Part shown: in pieces, positions 10,606 to 19,894 of the stretch
How the letters are laid out: each line of letters starts with the position of its first letter
Numbering within the stretch: position 1 is the first letter of the stretch
Assembly (NCBI RefSeq): GCF_014356525.2
Contig: NC_052506.1
Location: forward strand, 11,327,900-11,391,899
Direction of reading: 5' to 3'
DNA length: 64,000 nt
Origin: Nilaparvata lugens
Lineage: Eukaryota > Arthropoda > Insecta > Hemiptera > Delphacidae
Notes under the pieces: generated by a model
Seen by the model: the letters and a program-made list of their open reading frames with translations, nothing else
What the model was told of the DNA's origin: nothing
The model's database searches: none
Program-made: the position numbers and the translations under genes

Positions 10606-11191
10606 ATATGTGAATCAAAATCATTCAGAGGAAATAAGGTCATTTGAGGTGACATTTAGAATTTGCAGCTATACCACTGTTGAGAAAGTTCTAGATGGAT
10701 GTAATTTGACGTCTCTGCCATCGATACAGCTGCAGTCAACATCAACATACTATCTACACAAATATTTGCTGTAATTCAGCGTTCAACTTGGAGAGTTTGC
10801 CAATTGTGAGCCGGCGGCTGGGAAACTGTGATGGCGTTTTTGGAGTAAGGTTGAGCTGGGTGGATTTACTTGTCCCAGATCCCCTTGCAGCAATATCTTA
10901 ATGGAATACGTCGTCGTGTATCCTTCAGGGTCGCGCCGAAATAAGTGAGTGGTGTACCCTTTCAATTTTCAGCAGCCTCAAGGCGGCTGTAATTGACATT
11001 GTTCATCAGAAGTAGCTCCAAGGAGAGAATCCTGTTGTCCCTTCGACATAGAAGAATACTGTAGTTATGATTTTATTGAATTCCAAGGTTGATATAGTAT
11101 CAATTTTCAAATTTGGTTATATGAAAAATATATAGAGAGTATGAAGAGTAGGAGAATGGAAATTGATAATTGGTCTGTTATATGATATATA
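10606..11191. other. Unassigned, probably single-copy sequence
   Basis: I see no repeat copy. The 60-codon minus-strand ORF at 10783-10965 has no motif. Confidence 0.4.
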
Positions 11192-11279
11192 CAGGATGAC
11201 ACAGAATAACGGGAACTTTTAAAAATGCCATGAAACAGTGGGAATTAGGGCAAAAATGATTTTATTCAAACTGATGTGA

Positions 11280-11410
11280 AAATCAAGAACTTGAGAATTA
11301 TTAATAACATCTATCACTTTTTGACAATTAATTCTTTAAGATGGCTCCTCCTGAACGAATACATTCTTGAAATCTGTGTTGATTCCTCATTGATCGCTGC
11401 AACATCTGCG
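11280..11410 (-). pseudogene. Mariner-like transposase C-terminus, antisense copy
   Basis: Read on the minus strand this segment is a diverged second copy of the coding 3' end found in sense at 11540-11648. Shared words include GCAGCGATCAATGAGGAATC-like sequence, GAATGTATTCGTTC and CATCTTAAAGAATTAATTGT. It forms the left arm of the foldback. Confidence 0.65.
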
Positions 11411-11422
11411 TTTCCTGGTCCC

Positions 11423-11648
11423 ATGATTTGTCCACCTGCGATTTTCTGTTTGTGGAACTATCTCAAATCAAACGTTTTCACAACTTGACCAATAACTGTG
11501 ATTGAATCATAACAGACAATTCAAAATGGAATTAGCAATATCCCAGCTGAAATGTTGCAGCAATCGTTCAGGAATCTCAACACACAGATTTCAAAAGTGT
11601 ATTCGTGCAGGAGGAAACCATCTTAGAGAAGTAATTGTCAAAAAATGA
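11423..11648 (+). pseudogene. Mariner-like (DDE) transposase C-terminal fragment
   Basis: The frame from 11423 gives PAIFCLWNYLKSNVF, the pattern CDFFLWGYLK typical of the third catalytic region of insect mariner/Tc1-type transposases. After two in-frame stops it continues SNIPAEMLQQSFRNLNT, and after a one-base shift it ends FQKCIRAGGNHLREVIVKK before a stop at 11646-11648. The order and wording fit the C-terminus of this family well. The stops and frameshift make it a pseudogene, and the N-terminal two thirds are missing. Confidence 0.8.
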
Positions 11649-11706
11649 TAGATGTTATCAATAATTCTCAAATGGCAAGTCTTGACTTTTACATTAGTTT
11701 GAATAT

Positions 11707-11842
11707 AGGGTCGACAATGTCACCTAGGGTCGAAAATGTACGTTTTCCGGCTCGAGATCGCGGTTTTCAAGTTCGAGACGAAGTCGAGAACTTGAAGCGT
11801 TCGAGAGCCGAAAAAACATTTTTGCCCGTGTTGCGAACGCTA
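11707..11842. repeat. Hairpin module, second copy
   Basis: It is the counterpart of 3627-3744: AGGGTCGAAAATG, TTTTCCGGCTCGAGATCG, a centre GTTCGAGACGAAGTCGAGAAC, then GAGAGCCGAAAAAACA and TTTTTGCCCGTGTTGCG. The centre sequence differs from that in copy A, yet it remains self-complementary. Confidence 0.6.
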
Positions 11843-13188
11843 TTTTTCACCACACCAAAAAAAAAACTTCCCAATATAGGCTATAAGAAATTGAAAAATA
11901 AATAAAATTCAAACAGCCTATTTTGATAGTTTGAATCTTGGTTATGACAACTTTCACTGTCAATTAATTTCAATATTACTAATTAATAATTTACAATAGT
12001 GACAATAATTTTATACTATTAATATTTCGAATAATTGTTTTAACTTTTATAGCTCGCGCTTTGCGCCTGGTGCAATATCTCATGGATAGATGGATGAATA
12101 GAATTTTCATTACTATTTTGAAATAATGTGATTAAAAAATTAATATAATTGCATATTTCACAGTTTTGTCTCAAAATATATCTAAAAAATTGATTGAAAT
12201 TTAAATTACAGTAACTAATATAAAAAATAGCTAATAAAAGTCGAAATTCATCAACAAAAAAAAATGTCATTTGACCGAGGTTCGAACCTAGATCATGTTT
12301 GTATTCACTGAGCTTTGAGTTCAGATGTACTATGCCTTTACGCTCTCGGCCATTGCGTATTGTTGATCATAGAGGCCTGTAAGTCAGGTAACGTATGTAT
12401 GTAGGCTACTATAATATAGTGTATAGCAGCAAACTTGAAGCCGGTTTGCCGGCATTTTCACAACAAAATATTGCTCTGAATATAGTTAAATCATAGAGAA
12501 AACATTCGAAGATTCAATCTTGAGTGGGCCTAATGTTTTCTCTATATGGTTTGATATTGAAGAAGAATTATCTAAAAGTTTTAATAATGAATTACGGAAA
12601 AATTACTAGGAATTTTTCAGTCAAGGCTGAGTTTCACCAGTAGGCTTACCTTAAACTTCAGATCTCTGCTGTATTTTCCTATTATTATTGTTGATTGTAT
12701 TGCATTAAGAAGTGGAATTCGATAATAAAAAAGGAACAATTATTACTCTACCTCACTTTTAAATATTGATACAATTATTGTACTTTGATTTCAAATTCGA
12801 TTCTTCACTTTTAAATACTTGCGATACGTACCTTTCTGACAATGGACAATGCAGCCAACATTATATTGTTGAGGCTATGTAGATATCATCGTATTCTATT
12901 GTTTGATATCAAAAACACAATAATAAATATTAAATTATGAAACAGTAATTTATAAAATATATTATAGACATGATACCGCGATTCACGATACATAATTATA
13001 TAGATTATTACAGTCGTTATGAGATTATCTCTATGATTTTTGTGAGATCGGACACGATCAGCTGTTATTCAAGGTCATTTTACAGCCCTAGGGCCGTGAA
13101 GTTTTACCGGCCTGGTCGGAAAACAATCACTTTCGGCCTCCATATGACGCACGTAAACCAGCTCATTACATCCAAGTGTGGCGAAAAA
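11843..13188. mobile_element. TIR repeat of about 1.35 kb, copy B
   Basis: The ends TTTTTCACCACAC and GTGTGGCGAAAAA bound a copy that aligns to 3745-5255 with several small deletions. It contains the tRNA-like segment at 12272-12356. It lies inside the mariner-like foldback, which supports its independent mobility. No transposase ORF is visible. Confidence 0.7.
12272..12356 (-). repeat. tRNA-derived sequence, second copy
   Basis: On the minus strand, TGGCCGAGAGCGTAAAGGC (A-box-like) and GGTTCGAACCTCGG (B-box-like) are retained, and the body is a few bases shorter than at 4156-4246. The acceptor stem does not pair. Confidence 0.6.
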
Positions 13189-13249
13189 ATCATTTTTGCC
13201 CTTTCCACTAATTTCGTTTTTAAAAGTTCCCGCTATTCTGTGTCACCCT

Positions 13250-14457
13250 AGGGATCGAGTGATATAATGTGTTTCCTACATTATTCTTACTAGTACTACA
13301 ACTTCTTCTTCTTCTTTTTCTTCTTCTTCTTCTTCTTCTTCTTCTTCTTCTCCACTCCAACGATTAATTAGGTCTATTACTACTTTGTCACCGAATTTAC
13401 TTACAAAATTCTCTGTTATGAGTCACGAACATTGAATCGATAAGAATATTGTGCACTCACACACAGTTTTTTTGTTATTCTATAATCTTCGAAAATAAAA
13501 TTCAATAAGAACTCATTTTTCATAGTTGCTTTTGAAATGAATCCAGTATGAAATTAGCATATTAGATTTACGGGATATCTCACTCGAATGGATTACATAG
13601 AAAATTTCGATTTCCACAGCATCAGTCGAACGGAAAATTGTAGCAAATTTCATAGGTCAATTGAAAAAACACATTCATCCGTTTAGCTGTCGAATTAATT
13701 TTGTAAACTGAGATTAAATAAATAAATAAAGTGTAAAGTCTTTCAGTCTTAAAGTCTAGAACTTAGCTAAATCCCGAGTTCGGAAACCGGCCCTAAATCA
13801 ATACGAATAGTGCACCCAGATGCAGTTTTGTTATTCTATAATCTGAAAAAATAAAATTCAAAATAGGATTGAATAATCTATTGTATCATGAAATGTATAA
13901 CTGTTACTACCAACCTTGTCATGCGAGTATCATACTCAATATTCATTTGTTCATCAATGCAAACTTCACTATCAATGATGCTGCATCAGTTACTTCTGAT
14001 TTTAAGGGAGTACTAACAGTTTGCAGCATAAATCATTATTTTTGAATATTACAAAAATGCTCGACGTCATCGAGTTTTTAAATTTCAAATGAATGGAGTT
14101 AAAATATTTTCTTCTCAGACTCAGCAGCGCGTATTCCATATGCAACCATGTGTGTTCAGTTTTCGAATGTGGAAATCCGAATGGGGGGAGCGATGGAAGT
14201 GGAAGACATTATTTTTGAGAGCGCATATTGATGCGAGATGGGCTGGCAGCGTTTATGCTAAAACGGCAAAACAAAGTGGGAGGCACGCTGACGGAGTAGG
14301 ACGAAAAGAGACAAATAATTCGGTTACGCAAACAGTTATGCATGTTCGATGCGCCAGATGAACGCCAAATGCCGAATCGAACAGACTTCTGCTGCCAGCC
14401 AGAACATCCGCATTCGAGAGAGACAGATATAGTGAGAGAAAGAGAGAGAGAGATTCT
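13250..14457. other. Unassigned stretch with microsatellites
   Basis: Besides the CTT tract, a short diverged direct repeat, ATAGTGCAC and TTGTTATTCTATAATCT, occurs near 13448-13500 and again near 13806-13856. The run ending AAATAAATAAATAAAG near 13730 is retroposon-tail-like. A GA-rich tract lies at about 14427-14454. The 90-codon ORF at 14089-14361 is unrecognised. Confidence 0.4.
13302..13352 (+). repeat. (CTT)n microsatellite
   Basis: About 16 CTT units with one interruption (CTTTTTC). Confidence 0.95.
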
Positions 14458-14758
14458 TCGATTGATTGATTGAGTACTTTATTTATGTAGATTACAATAT
14501 ATACTGGCTTTTACACTTATATACAATAGATTACAATACAGCAAAATTATAGATGAATTTACATAATATAGACCAAGAAAATTATTATTGAACTGTATAT
14601 GATATGAAAAAGCAATTTGTAATATAATAACTAAAGATATTATATTATATAGATATAATAGATATAATTATATAGTTATGCATCTACATAAATTGGCTGA
14701 GCTTTGGACATATCAATGTCCATTCTTCGGAAAGAATATTAAAAATATCCTCCCCACT
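14458..14758 (-). repeat. Retroposon T4 copy 1, GATT-tailed
   Basis: It starts with GATTGATTGATTGAG, then TACTTTATTTATGTAGATTA, and runs to CATTCTTCGGAAAGAATATT. Other copies are at 15507-15785 and 44243-44490. A short GATT repeat at one end with variable length elsewhere suggests a retroposon inserted in reverse, with its 3' tail at the left. Confidence 0.65.
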
Positions 14759-14760
14759 AA

Positions 14761-14812
14761 CTGAGAGAGAGAGAGAGAGAGAAAAAAAAAGAGAGAGAGA
14801 GTGAGAGATTGG
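14761..14812 (+). repeat. (GA)n tract
   Basis: GA repeats are interrupted by an A run between two retroposon copies. Confidence 0.9.
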
Positions 14813-14995
14813 CTGCCTCTATTAAAAACTAAGGAGGGCGAAGTTAGGGGCGTTAGGGCGCAGCCGGCCCTCTCTTACACTTAACCCTTCATACAATTCT
14901 AAGTTACAGAGTTATAACTAAAACAAACATCATAAAATCATAAATTAAAGTTAAAGAGAACAATAACTGAAAAAATTCAACAACGAGAATAATAA
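14806..14995 (-). repeat. Retroposon T5 copy 1 (diverged)
   Basis: It begins GAGATTGGCTGCCTCTATTA and later has GGCCCTCTCTTACAC and ACTAAAACAAACATC. It parallels the better copies at 15306-15500 and 15819-15998. Confidence 0.5.
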
Positions 14996-15305
14996 ATAAA
15001 AAGGAAAACTCTTTTTAATGAAAAAGAAAACTGGAATTTCTTTCGAATTTAAGTTCGATAGAGGAGATTGTGCAAAGAAAGAAGAGAAAACTAAATACAG
15101 TGGAGAATATTCAGTCCAAATCCATAGATTACTCTGGTAGAAGTAAGGAAGAAAGGGAAAATGAAAGAAAAGGAATAAGGAAAAGAGAAAAAAGGAAGAA
15201 AGAGAGGAACACACACACACTTTCACACACACTTAAGTTACGAGTTGGGGAGCATTCCAGCCGAATCCACCACCTCTGATCCACCGCAAGACATTGAGAA
15301 AGGAA
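14996..15305. other. Purine-rich spacer
   Basis: The sequence is GA-rich on the plus strand. The overlapping ORFs on both strands (14951-15232 and 15070-15279) reflect this bias and show no motif. A short CACACACAC run lies near 15211. Confidence 0.45.
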
Positions 15306-15500
15306 GAGAGATTGTTTGATTGATTGCCTTTATTAAGGGCGGAGTTAGGACTCCAGGTCCTCTCTGCCACACATGCCTTTACGCATCATACAAATGAATA
15401 ATATGAATAACAAAATCAAGATTATAATACAAACTTGAACAATGAACTGATAATCTAAACTTCGAATTGATAACTAATACAAAATGAATTTTTACAAAAA
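15306..15500 (-). repeat. Retroposon T5 copy 2
   Basis: The sequence GAGATTGTTTGATTGATTGC then TTTATTAAGGGCGGAG, GTCCTCTCTGC and GAATAACAAAATCAAG is shared with 15819-15998. Confidence 0.65.
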
Positions 15501-15506
15501 AAGGAA

Positions 15507-15785
15507 TTGATAGATTGATTGATTGAGTACTTTATTCATGTAGATTACAACAATATATACTGGCTTATACACTTATATACAATAGCTTACAATACAGCAA
15601 AATTATAGATGAATTTACATAATATAGACTAAGAAAATAATTATTGAACTGTATATGATATGAAAAAAGCAATTTGTGATAACTATAGATTATATTGTTA
15701 TGCATCTACATAAATTGGCGGAGCTTTAGACATATCAATGTCCATTCTTCGGAAAGAATATTCAAAATATCCTTCCCACCAACTC
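15507..15785 (-). repeat. Retroposon T4 copy 2
   Basis: It is nearly the same as 14458-14758, from GATTGATTGATTGAG to CTTCGGAAAGAATATTC, with a shorter AT-rich middle. Confidence 0.7.
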
Positions 15786-15818
15786 TCTACCAAAGACTGA
15801 AGCAGAGAGAGAGTAAGA

Positions 15819-15998
15819 GATTGTTTGATTGATTAATTGCCTTTATTAAGGGCGGAGTTGGGACTCTATGTCCTCTCTGCTACACATACCTGAATGAATA
15901 ATATGAATAACAAAATCAAGATTATAATAAACATTTAAATAATGAACTGAAAATCTAAACTCCGAATTTATAACTAATACAAAATAATTATTACAAAA
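15819..15998 (-). repeat. Retroposon T5 copy 3
   Basis: It repeats 15306-15500 with few changes. A GA-rich tract (GAGAGAGAGTAAGAGA) precedes it, as at the other junctions. Confidence 0.65.
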
Positions 15999-16978
15999 AT
16001 GAATGAGAGAGAAAGAGTGAGTGGGTGGGAAAGTGCGAGTGAGTGCAAGAGATAGGAAAGAAGTGAGTTTGATCATTGAATTGGAGTATACTGCAGAGAA
16101 TGAAAAAAGCCGTGCGCTTCAATTAATCAAGGAATGCATTTCAATACACTAGCCTATATAAGTGGCTAATTTCCATCTCAGATTCATCGACTACTTGATT
16201 CTCTGAAGATGAATACTAATTATTATCATGAATTGAAAGATGAGTCCCCATTCTTACAGACTCACTGAACGCGATGTATTTTCTTAGGACAAACCCGCAG
16301 ACAATGGGCGACCATGGACAAGTTTTGCCAAGAGGGGGAGACACTCTTGAAATGAATGTTGCTGATTATGAGAGGGGGAGAACGAGTTGTTAAGGTGGGG
16401 GAAAACAGGGGAAACTTCTCGAGCGCCACCGCAATAATTCGGTTCCTCGGCCTTCTGTTTCATTTCATATTTGATGAATAGGCCACAATTACATCTTGTT
16501 TGATATAATGGTGGATCCTTAGGTCCTATTATTATTGGCTTGAATCACTTTGGACTTGCCCTTCAACTTGAGGGGCTGCAAGATATAAATCTTGCCGGAA
16601 ACAATATCTCGCCGAATGCCCTCGCACAAAGGCTCCCCAAACTTCCTCCTTTCATACTTCTTTACGCTTTCTGCATTCCAATTACAAGAAGGCAATTCAA
16701 ATTCCTACGTTTTGAAATAAAAATGGATTGTTATCAATGAATCATATCATAGCATGCGGATCAGTGATAAAAAGAGAAAGTCAACCCTCTCTCAACCGAA
16801 ATGATTTCTTCAATTATTCGAGTACTCTCTTATTTAAGTGTATGTTGAAAAGATTCTACTACATAAAATTATCAAATCAGAGTCTTTTTTGCAGAAAATA
16901 TTGAACAATGTTCTACATTACAAGTAGTTCTGTGAACAGTAGACCACGCACAGTTATAAATCACCGTCTCTTCTAATA
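15999..16978. other. Mostly single-copy stretch
   Basis: I see no gene or repeat. The part at about 16270-16470 is G-rich, with GAGGGGGAG runs. The 66-codon ORF at 16540-16740 is unrecognised. Confidence 0.4.
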
Positions 16979-17125
16979 CTTTTTGTGTAGTTGAGAAGTT
17001 GATATTGTGGTAATTATTCATATTGAATGAAAAAGACTAAGAAATTGTCAAAAAAACCACTGATTTATTGATAATTAGAAAGACCGGTTTCGGTTATTAC
17101 ACCATTGTCAATCTCTGATAAACTC
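16979..17125 (-). mobile_element. Hammerhead-like retroelement, terminal fragment
   Basis: The left edge CTTTTTGTGTAGTTGAGAAG matches the conserved terminus of the elements at 33341-33981 and 34517-34763. It is followed by GAATGAAAAAGACTAAG and the arm with GACCGGTTTCGG. The copy breaks off after GATAAACT. The conserved edge defines the 3' end, so the element lies on the minus strand. Confidence 0.65.
17077..17116 (-). ncRNA. Hammerhead-ribozyme-like fold
   Basis: On the minus strand: helix I AGAGA with TTTCT (one wobble), core TTGACAA where the hammerhead consensus is CUGANGA, helix II GGT/ACC with a 6-base loop, GAAA, palindromic CCGG, then TC before the helix I partner. One extra T separates the core from helix II. 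This is a fold-level resemblance; activity is doubtful. Confidence 0.35.
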
Positions 17126-17444
17126 AATACTGTCAATCAGAGTGAATTTTGTCCTGTCCTGTCGTGTCGGCGAGATATCAGTGTATAAACGACTAATGGA
17201 TGTTTGGGTTGTTGTATCGACAATGCTAATAATTTGATGTAAAACCATCTCTATGCTACTATCATCAAAAGTTTACCGAGTTGAAAGCAGAGAAGAGTCG
17301 GGAGAAAATAATATGCTACTTCAAGTTATCAATTGCATGCCTCACTGCATGCAATTAATATTCGACACAACAGCTGTTTTCTCACAGAAAGTTACATTGA
17401 GATATTGAATCGCATGCGTCATTGCATGCAATAATTTATAATCT
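17126..17444. other. Unassigned with GCATGC-rich inverted motifs
   Basis: AATTGCATGCCTCACTGCAT and a related GCATGCGTCATTGCATGC about 80 bases later form short self-complementary words. I see no gene. Confidence 0.4.
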
Positions 17445-17722
17445 ACTCGACAGCTGATTTATGATGAATGATTCTATAGTCTGATTTTTACTCTAATATT
17501 GGCGTATGAAGGAGGCTCCTTTTCCTTTTATATTATCCTTTAAATGCAAAATTTCTGAATACTTTGTATATACGTCGACGCGCAATTTGAAAAGGAATAT
17601 ACCTGTCAAATTTCATGAAAATCTATTACCGCGTTTCGCCGTGAATGCGCAACATATAAACATAAAGATAAATGTAAAACCGTCGAATTGAATCTTAGAC
17701 TCCACTTCGCTCGGTCAATAAT
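17445..17722 (+). repeat. Dispersed repeat ending ACTTCGCTCGGTC (copy 1)
   Basis: It starts near CAGCTGATTTATGATG and runs through GGCGTATGAAGGAGGCTCCT, GACGCGCAATTTG and CGCGTTTCGCCGTGAATGCG to CTTCGCTCGGTCAAT. A close copy is at 57185-57470, and a minus-strand copy is at 22395-22700. The 61-codon ORF at 17506-17691 lies inside it and is not conserved between copies. Confidence 0.75.
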
Positions 17723-18313
17723 TACTACAAATTTATAATCACCTCATCAAAAACTTTATTACGCTGCGTATATACTCACACTTTTTCGGAACGTCTCAAC
17801 TGTGCAAGTGGCTATTTATTTGCAGCAAACTGTGGGCTTGAACAAAATGGTGTGAAGGCATCGAGTGGCGAGGGAATGCCAAAGCTGAGCTGAGATTAGA
17901 CTTCGAGTGGAAGTGTGGGAGGGGGAGGGGTTGGTACTCCTCAACCGGGAAACCTTGGTCAGCTTCCCGAGGGAATATTAATGCAGCTGCAAATACCAGA
18001 TCCTGGAAACAAGCGCTGGCAGACAAGGATATTGCCAGCCAGGTCGACCTACAACAGCGCCCTGCGCTCCTAGACAAACTTTCTGCATTCTGTGGCAACT
18101 TGCTCGATTCTAGTCCGTCCCTAAACTTTATAAGCTGATTCAACCAACTTGGCTAGAAGAATGTCTGGCGAATTTTTCTACTGAATTCCATATTCACGAC
18201 GCACCTATCGCTGTACCTCCTCCAACCAAATTCCATCATCCTGTTTCACGAGTTTAATTTTTTTTAAATTACCTGAAACAATTTTTAGTTCTGGGTGGTT
18301 GATTTTATTCTAC
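17723..18313. other. Mostly single-copy stretch
   Basis: It holds a 115-codon minus-strand ORF (17796-18143) rich in S, L, P and H with no recognisable domain or splice context. I do not call it a gene. Confidence 0.35.
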
Positions 18314-18448
18314 TTTTACTTTCCTTGCCCTATTACCATAGGAAAGGAAAGTATTGCTTTCCAAAAATATTTAAGGTACCCTAATTTCATGTTTTCTATA
18401 CGTTTCAAGGTCCCCTGAGTCCAAAAACATGATTCTTGGGTATTGATC

Positions 18449-18486
<38 letters not shown>

Positions 18487-18497
18487 GTGTGTGTGTG

Positions 18498-18589
<92 letters not shown>

Positions 18590-19287
18590 TGTGTGTGAGT
18601 GTGTGTGTGTGTGTATGAGTGTATATGCATCTGTGTACACGATATCTCATCGCCCAATCAACGCAATGAATTGAAATTCGGAACTTAAGGTCCTTACACT
18701 ATAAGGATCCGACACAAACAATTTCGATCGAATGCGATTCAAGATGGCGGCTAAAATGGCGAAAACGTTGTCAAAAACAGGGTTTTTCGCGATTTTCTCT
18801 TAAATGGCTCCAACGATTTCGATCAAATTCATACCCAAAATATTCATCGATAAGCTCTATCAACTGCCACAAGTCCCATATCTGTAAAAATTTCAGGAGC
18901 TCCGCCCCATCAATGCAAAGTTCGATTTTAGATTCCCAATAATCAGGCTTCAGATACAATTTAAACAAAAAAAAAAATCAAGTGGAGTAGATTGAACATG
19001 AACATCTCTACAATTAATGTTCAGTAACATTTCCACCTAAAATTGAAAATAAGCTTTATATTCGAGAAAATTTGATCATTCAATTGCAAATTATTGTTGA
19101 TTCTATAAAATCATTCACTATGAAGAGATAGCAGACCTCATGTGTGTCTCCAGCGTTATTGCCCTGTCACCAGCTAGTGACTTGTAGTGAATAGTAGACT
19201 TGAGATGCGCGGGAACACGCGATGCGTCAGGTGATCAATTTTCATAACGGCAAGGAAAGTTGTGTGAGTGCGTCACACCAGTTTTTT
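18314..19287. mobile_element. ACTTTCCTTGCC element, long copy (about 970 bp)
   Basis: The start TTTTACTTTCCTTGCCCTAT and the end GGCAAGGAAAGTTGTGTGAG followed by GCGTCACACCAG match 51219-52041 and 8566-9030. ACTTTCCTTGCC and GGCAAGGAAAGT are terminal inverse complements. The body includes a large GT tract, the run CAAGATGGCGGCTAAAATGG and an A-rich stretch. No transposase is present, so it is a non-autonomous element or a long MITE. Confidence 0.75.
18452..18620 (+). repeat. (GT)n microsatellite inside the element
   Basis: About 165 bp of GT repeats have a few single-base interruptions. The copy at 51219-52041 has only a short GTGTGTTTGTGTGTATGAG at this spot. All ORFs of Cys/Val or Thr/His repeats here are artefacts. 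Confidence 0.95.
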
Positions 19288-19430
19288 TGTGTAGTTGAGA
19301 AGTTGATATTGTGGTAATTAGTTTATCAGAGATTGACAATGGTGTAATAACCGAAACCGGTCTCTCTAAGTATCACTAAATCTGTGGTTTTTGACAATTT
19401 CTTTGTCTTTTTCATTCAATTTTTTGTGAT
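19288..19430 (+). mobile_element. Hammerhead-like retroelement fragment
   Basis: TTTGTGTAGTTGAGAAGTTG and ATATTGTGGTAATTA, the conserved edge in minus orientation, are joined directly to the opposite arm in plus orientation (GTTTATCAGAGATTGACAAT onward), which ends TCTTTGTCTTTTTCATTC. The central part of the palindrome seen at 33341-33981 is deleted. Confidence 0.65.
19328..19367 (+). ncRNA. Hammerhead-ribozyme-like fold, best copy
   Basis: Helix I AGAGA (19328-19332) pairs perfectly with TCTCT (19363-19367). The core is TTGACAA (19333-19339), and helix II is GGT/ACC (19341-19343, 19350-19352). GAAA is at 19353-19356, palindromic CCGG at 19357-19360 and TC at 19361-19362. Relative to consensus, C3 and G8 are U and A, which would still pair with each other. 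One extra T (19340) precedes helix II. The one-base-pair helix III capped by a palindrome is reported for hammerheads of Penelope-like elements. Confidence 0.4.
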
Positions 19431-19472
19431 GTGTGTTTGATTTATCAACCTTTGACTTGTTACGTTGTTAAT

Positions 19473-19630
19473 TGGCAATAAAGAACTGAATTGAATTTCT
19501 ACAAAAAAAACTAAAAAATAAAGCACATATCAGTGTGAAGTACCAGTTGCTTTTGGCAATAAAGAATTGAATTGAATTTATACAAAAAACTAAAAAAATA
19601 AAGCACATCTCAGTGTGAAGTACCAGTACT
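19473..19630 (+). repeat. Tandem pair of retroposon tails (about 82 bp)
   Basis: GGCAATAAAGAACTGAATTG and GCACATATCAGTGTGAAG recur 80-82 bases later with few changes. Confidence 0.8.
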
Positions 19631-19887
19631 TTGATGATAAAAAAAAAACAATAAAATCAACAAATAAATTGAACAATTCTACGCATAATATTGTTACGCT
19701 ACCTACAATTGACCAGATGGAGACCTAGAATCGAGTAAGACTATCTGTTTGATAGTAGGACCAAATTCTTAGTTCCAGCAACAAAATGAGTGAAAAATAA
19801 TAAGAGTAACATTCTAAATGAGCATTGAAATAGCATGTTTCATATTAGTAACTTACTGAAAATCTGAAAGTCTTCGAGTAGAATTGC
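19631..19887. other. Unassigned spacer
   Basis: I see nothing in this stretch. Confidence 0.4.
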
Positions 19888-19894
19888 ATAATAC

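Larger units (their letters stand above)
11192..13249. mobile_element. Mariner-like foldback element interrupted by a 1.5-kb repeat
   Basis: The left end CAGGATGACACAGAATAACG and the right end (complement AGGGTGACACAGAATAGCG) are TIR-like, flanked by TA, and share GGGAACTTTTAAAA inside. The left arm (11192 to about 11410) is the reverse complement of the sequence downstream of and inside the transposase C-terminus (about 11530-11706, then 13189-13249). The element is thus an inverted duplication of one transposon end. The right arm is interrupted at 11707-13188 by copy B of the repeat also seen at 3627-5255: TTTGAATA resumes as AATCATTTTTGCCC. Confidence 0.75.

Noticed and set aside
11276..11488. 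70-codon ORF as a single transposase piece
   Set aside because: Its first two thirds are the antisense arm of the foldback; only the end (from about 11423) is in the transposase frame.
17796..18143. 115-codon minus-strand ORF as a gene
   Set aside because: It has no domain and no sign of splicing or conservation within the window.
18316..18674. Long Thr-His and Cys-Val repeat ORFs on both strands
   Set aside because: They are translations of the GT dinucleotide tract in all frames.
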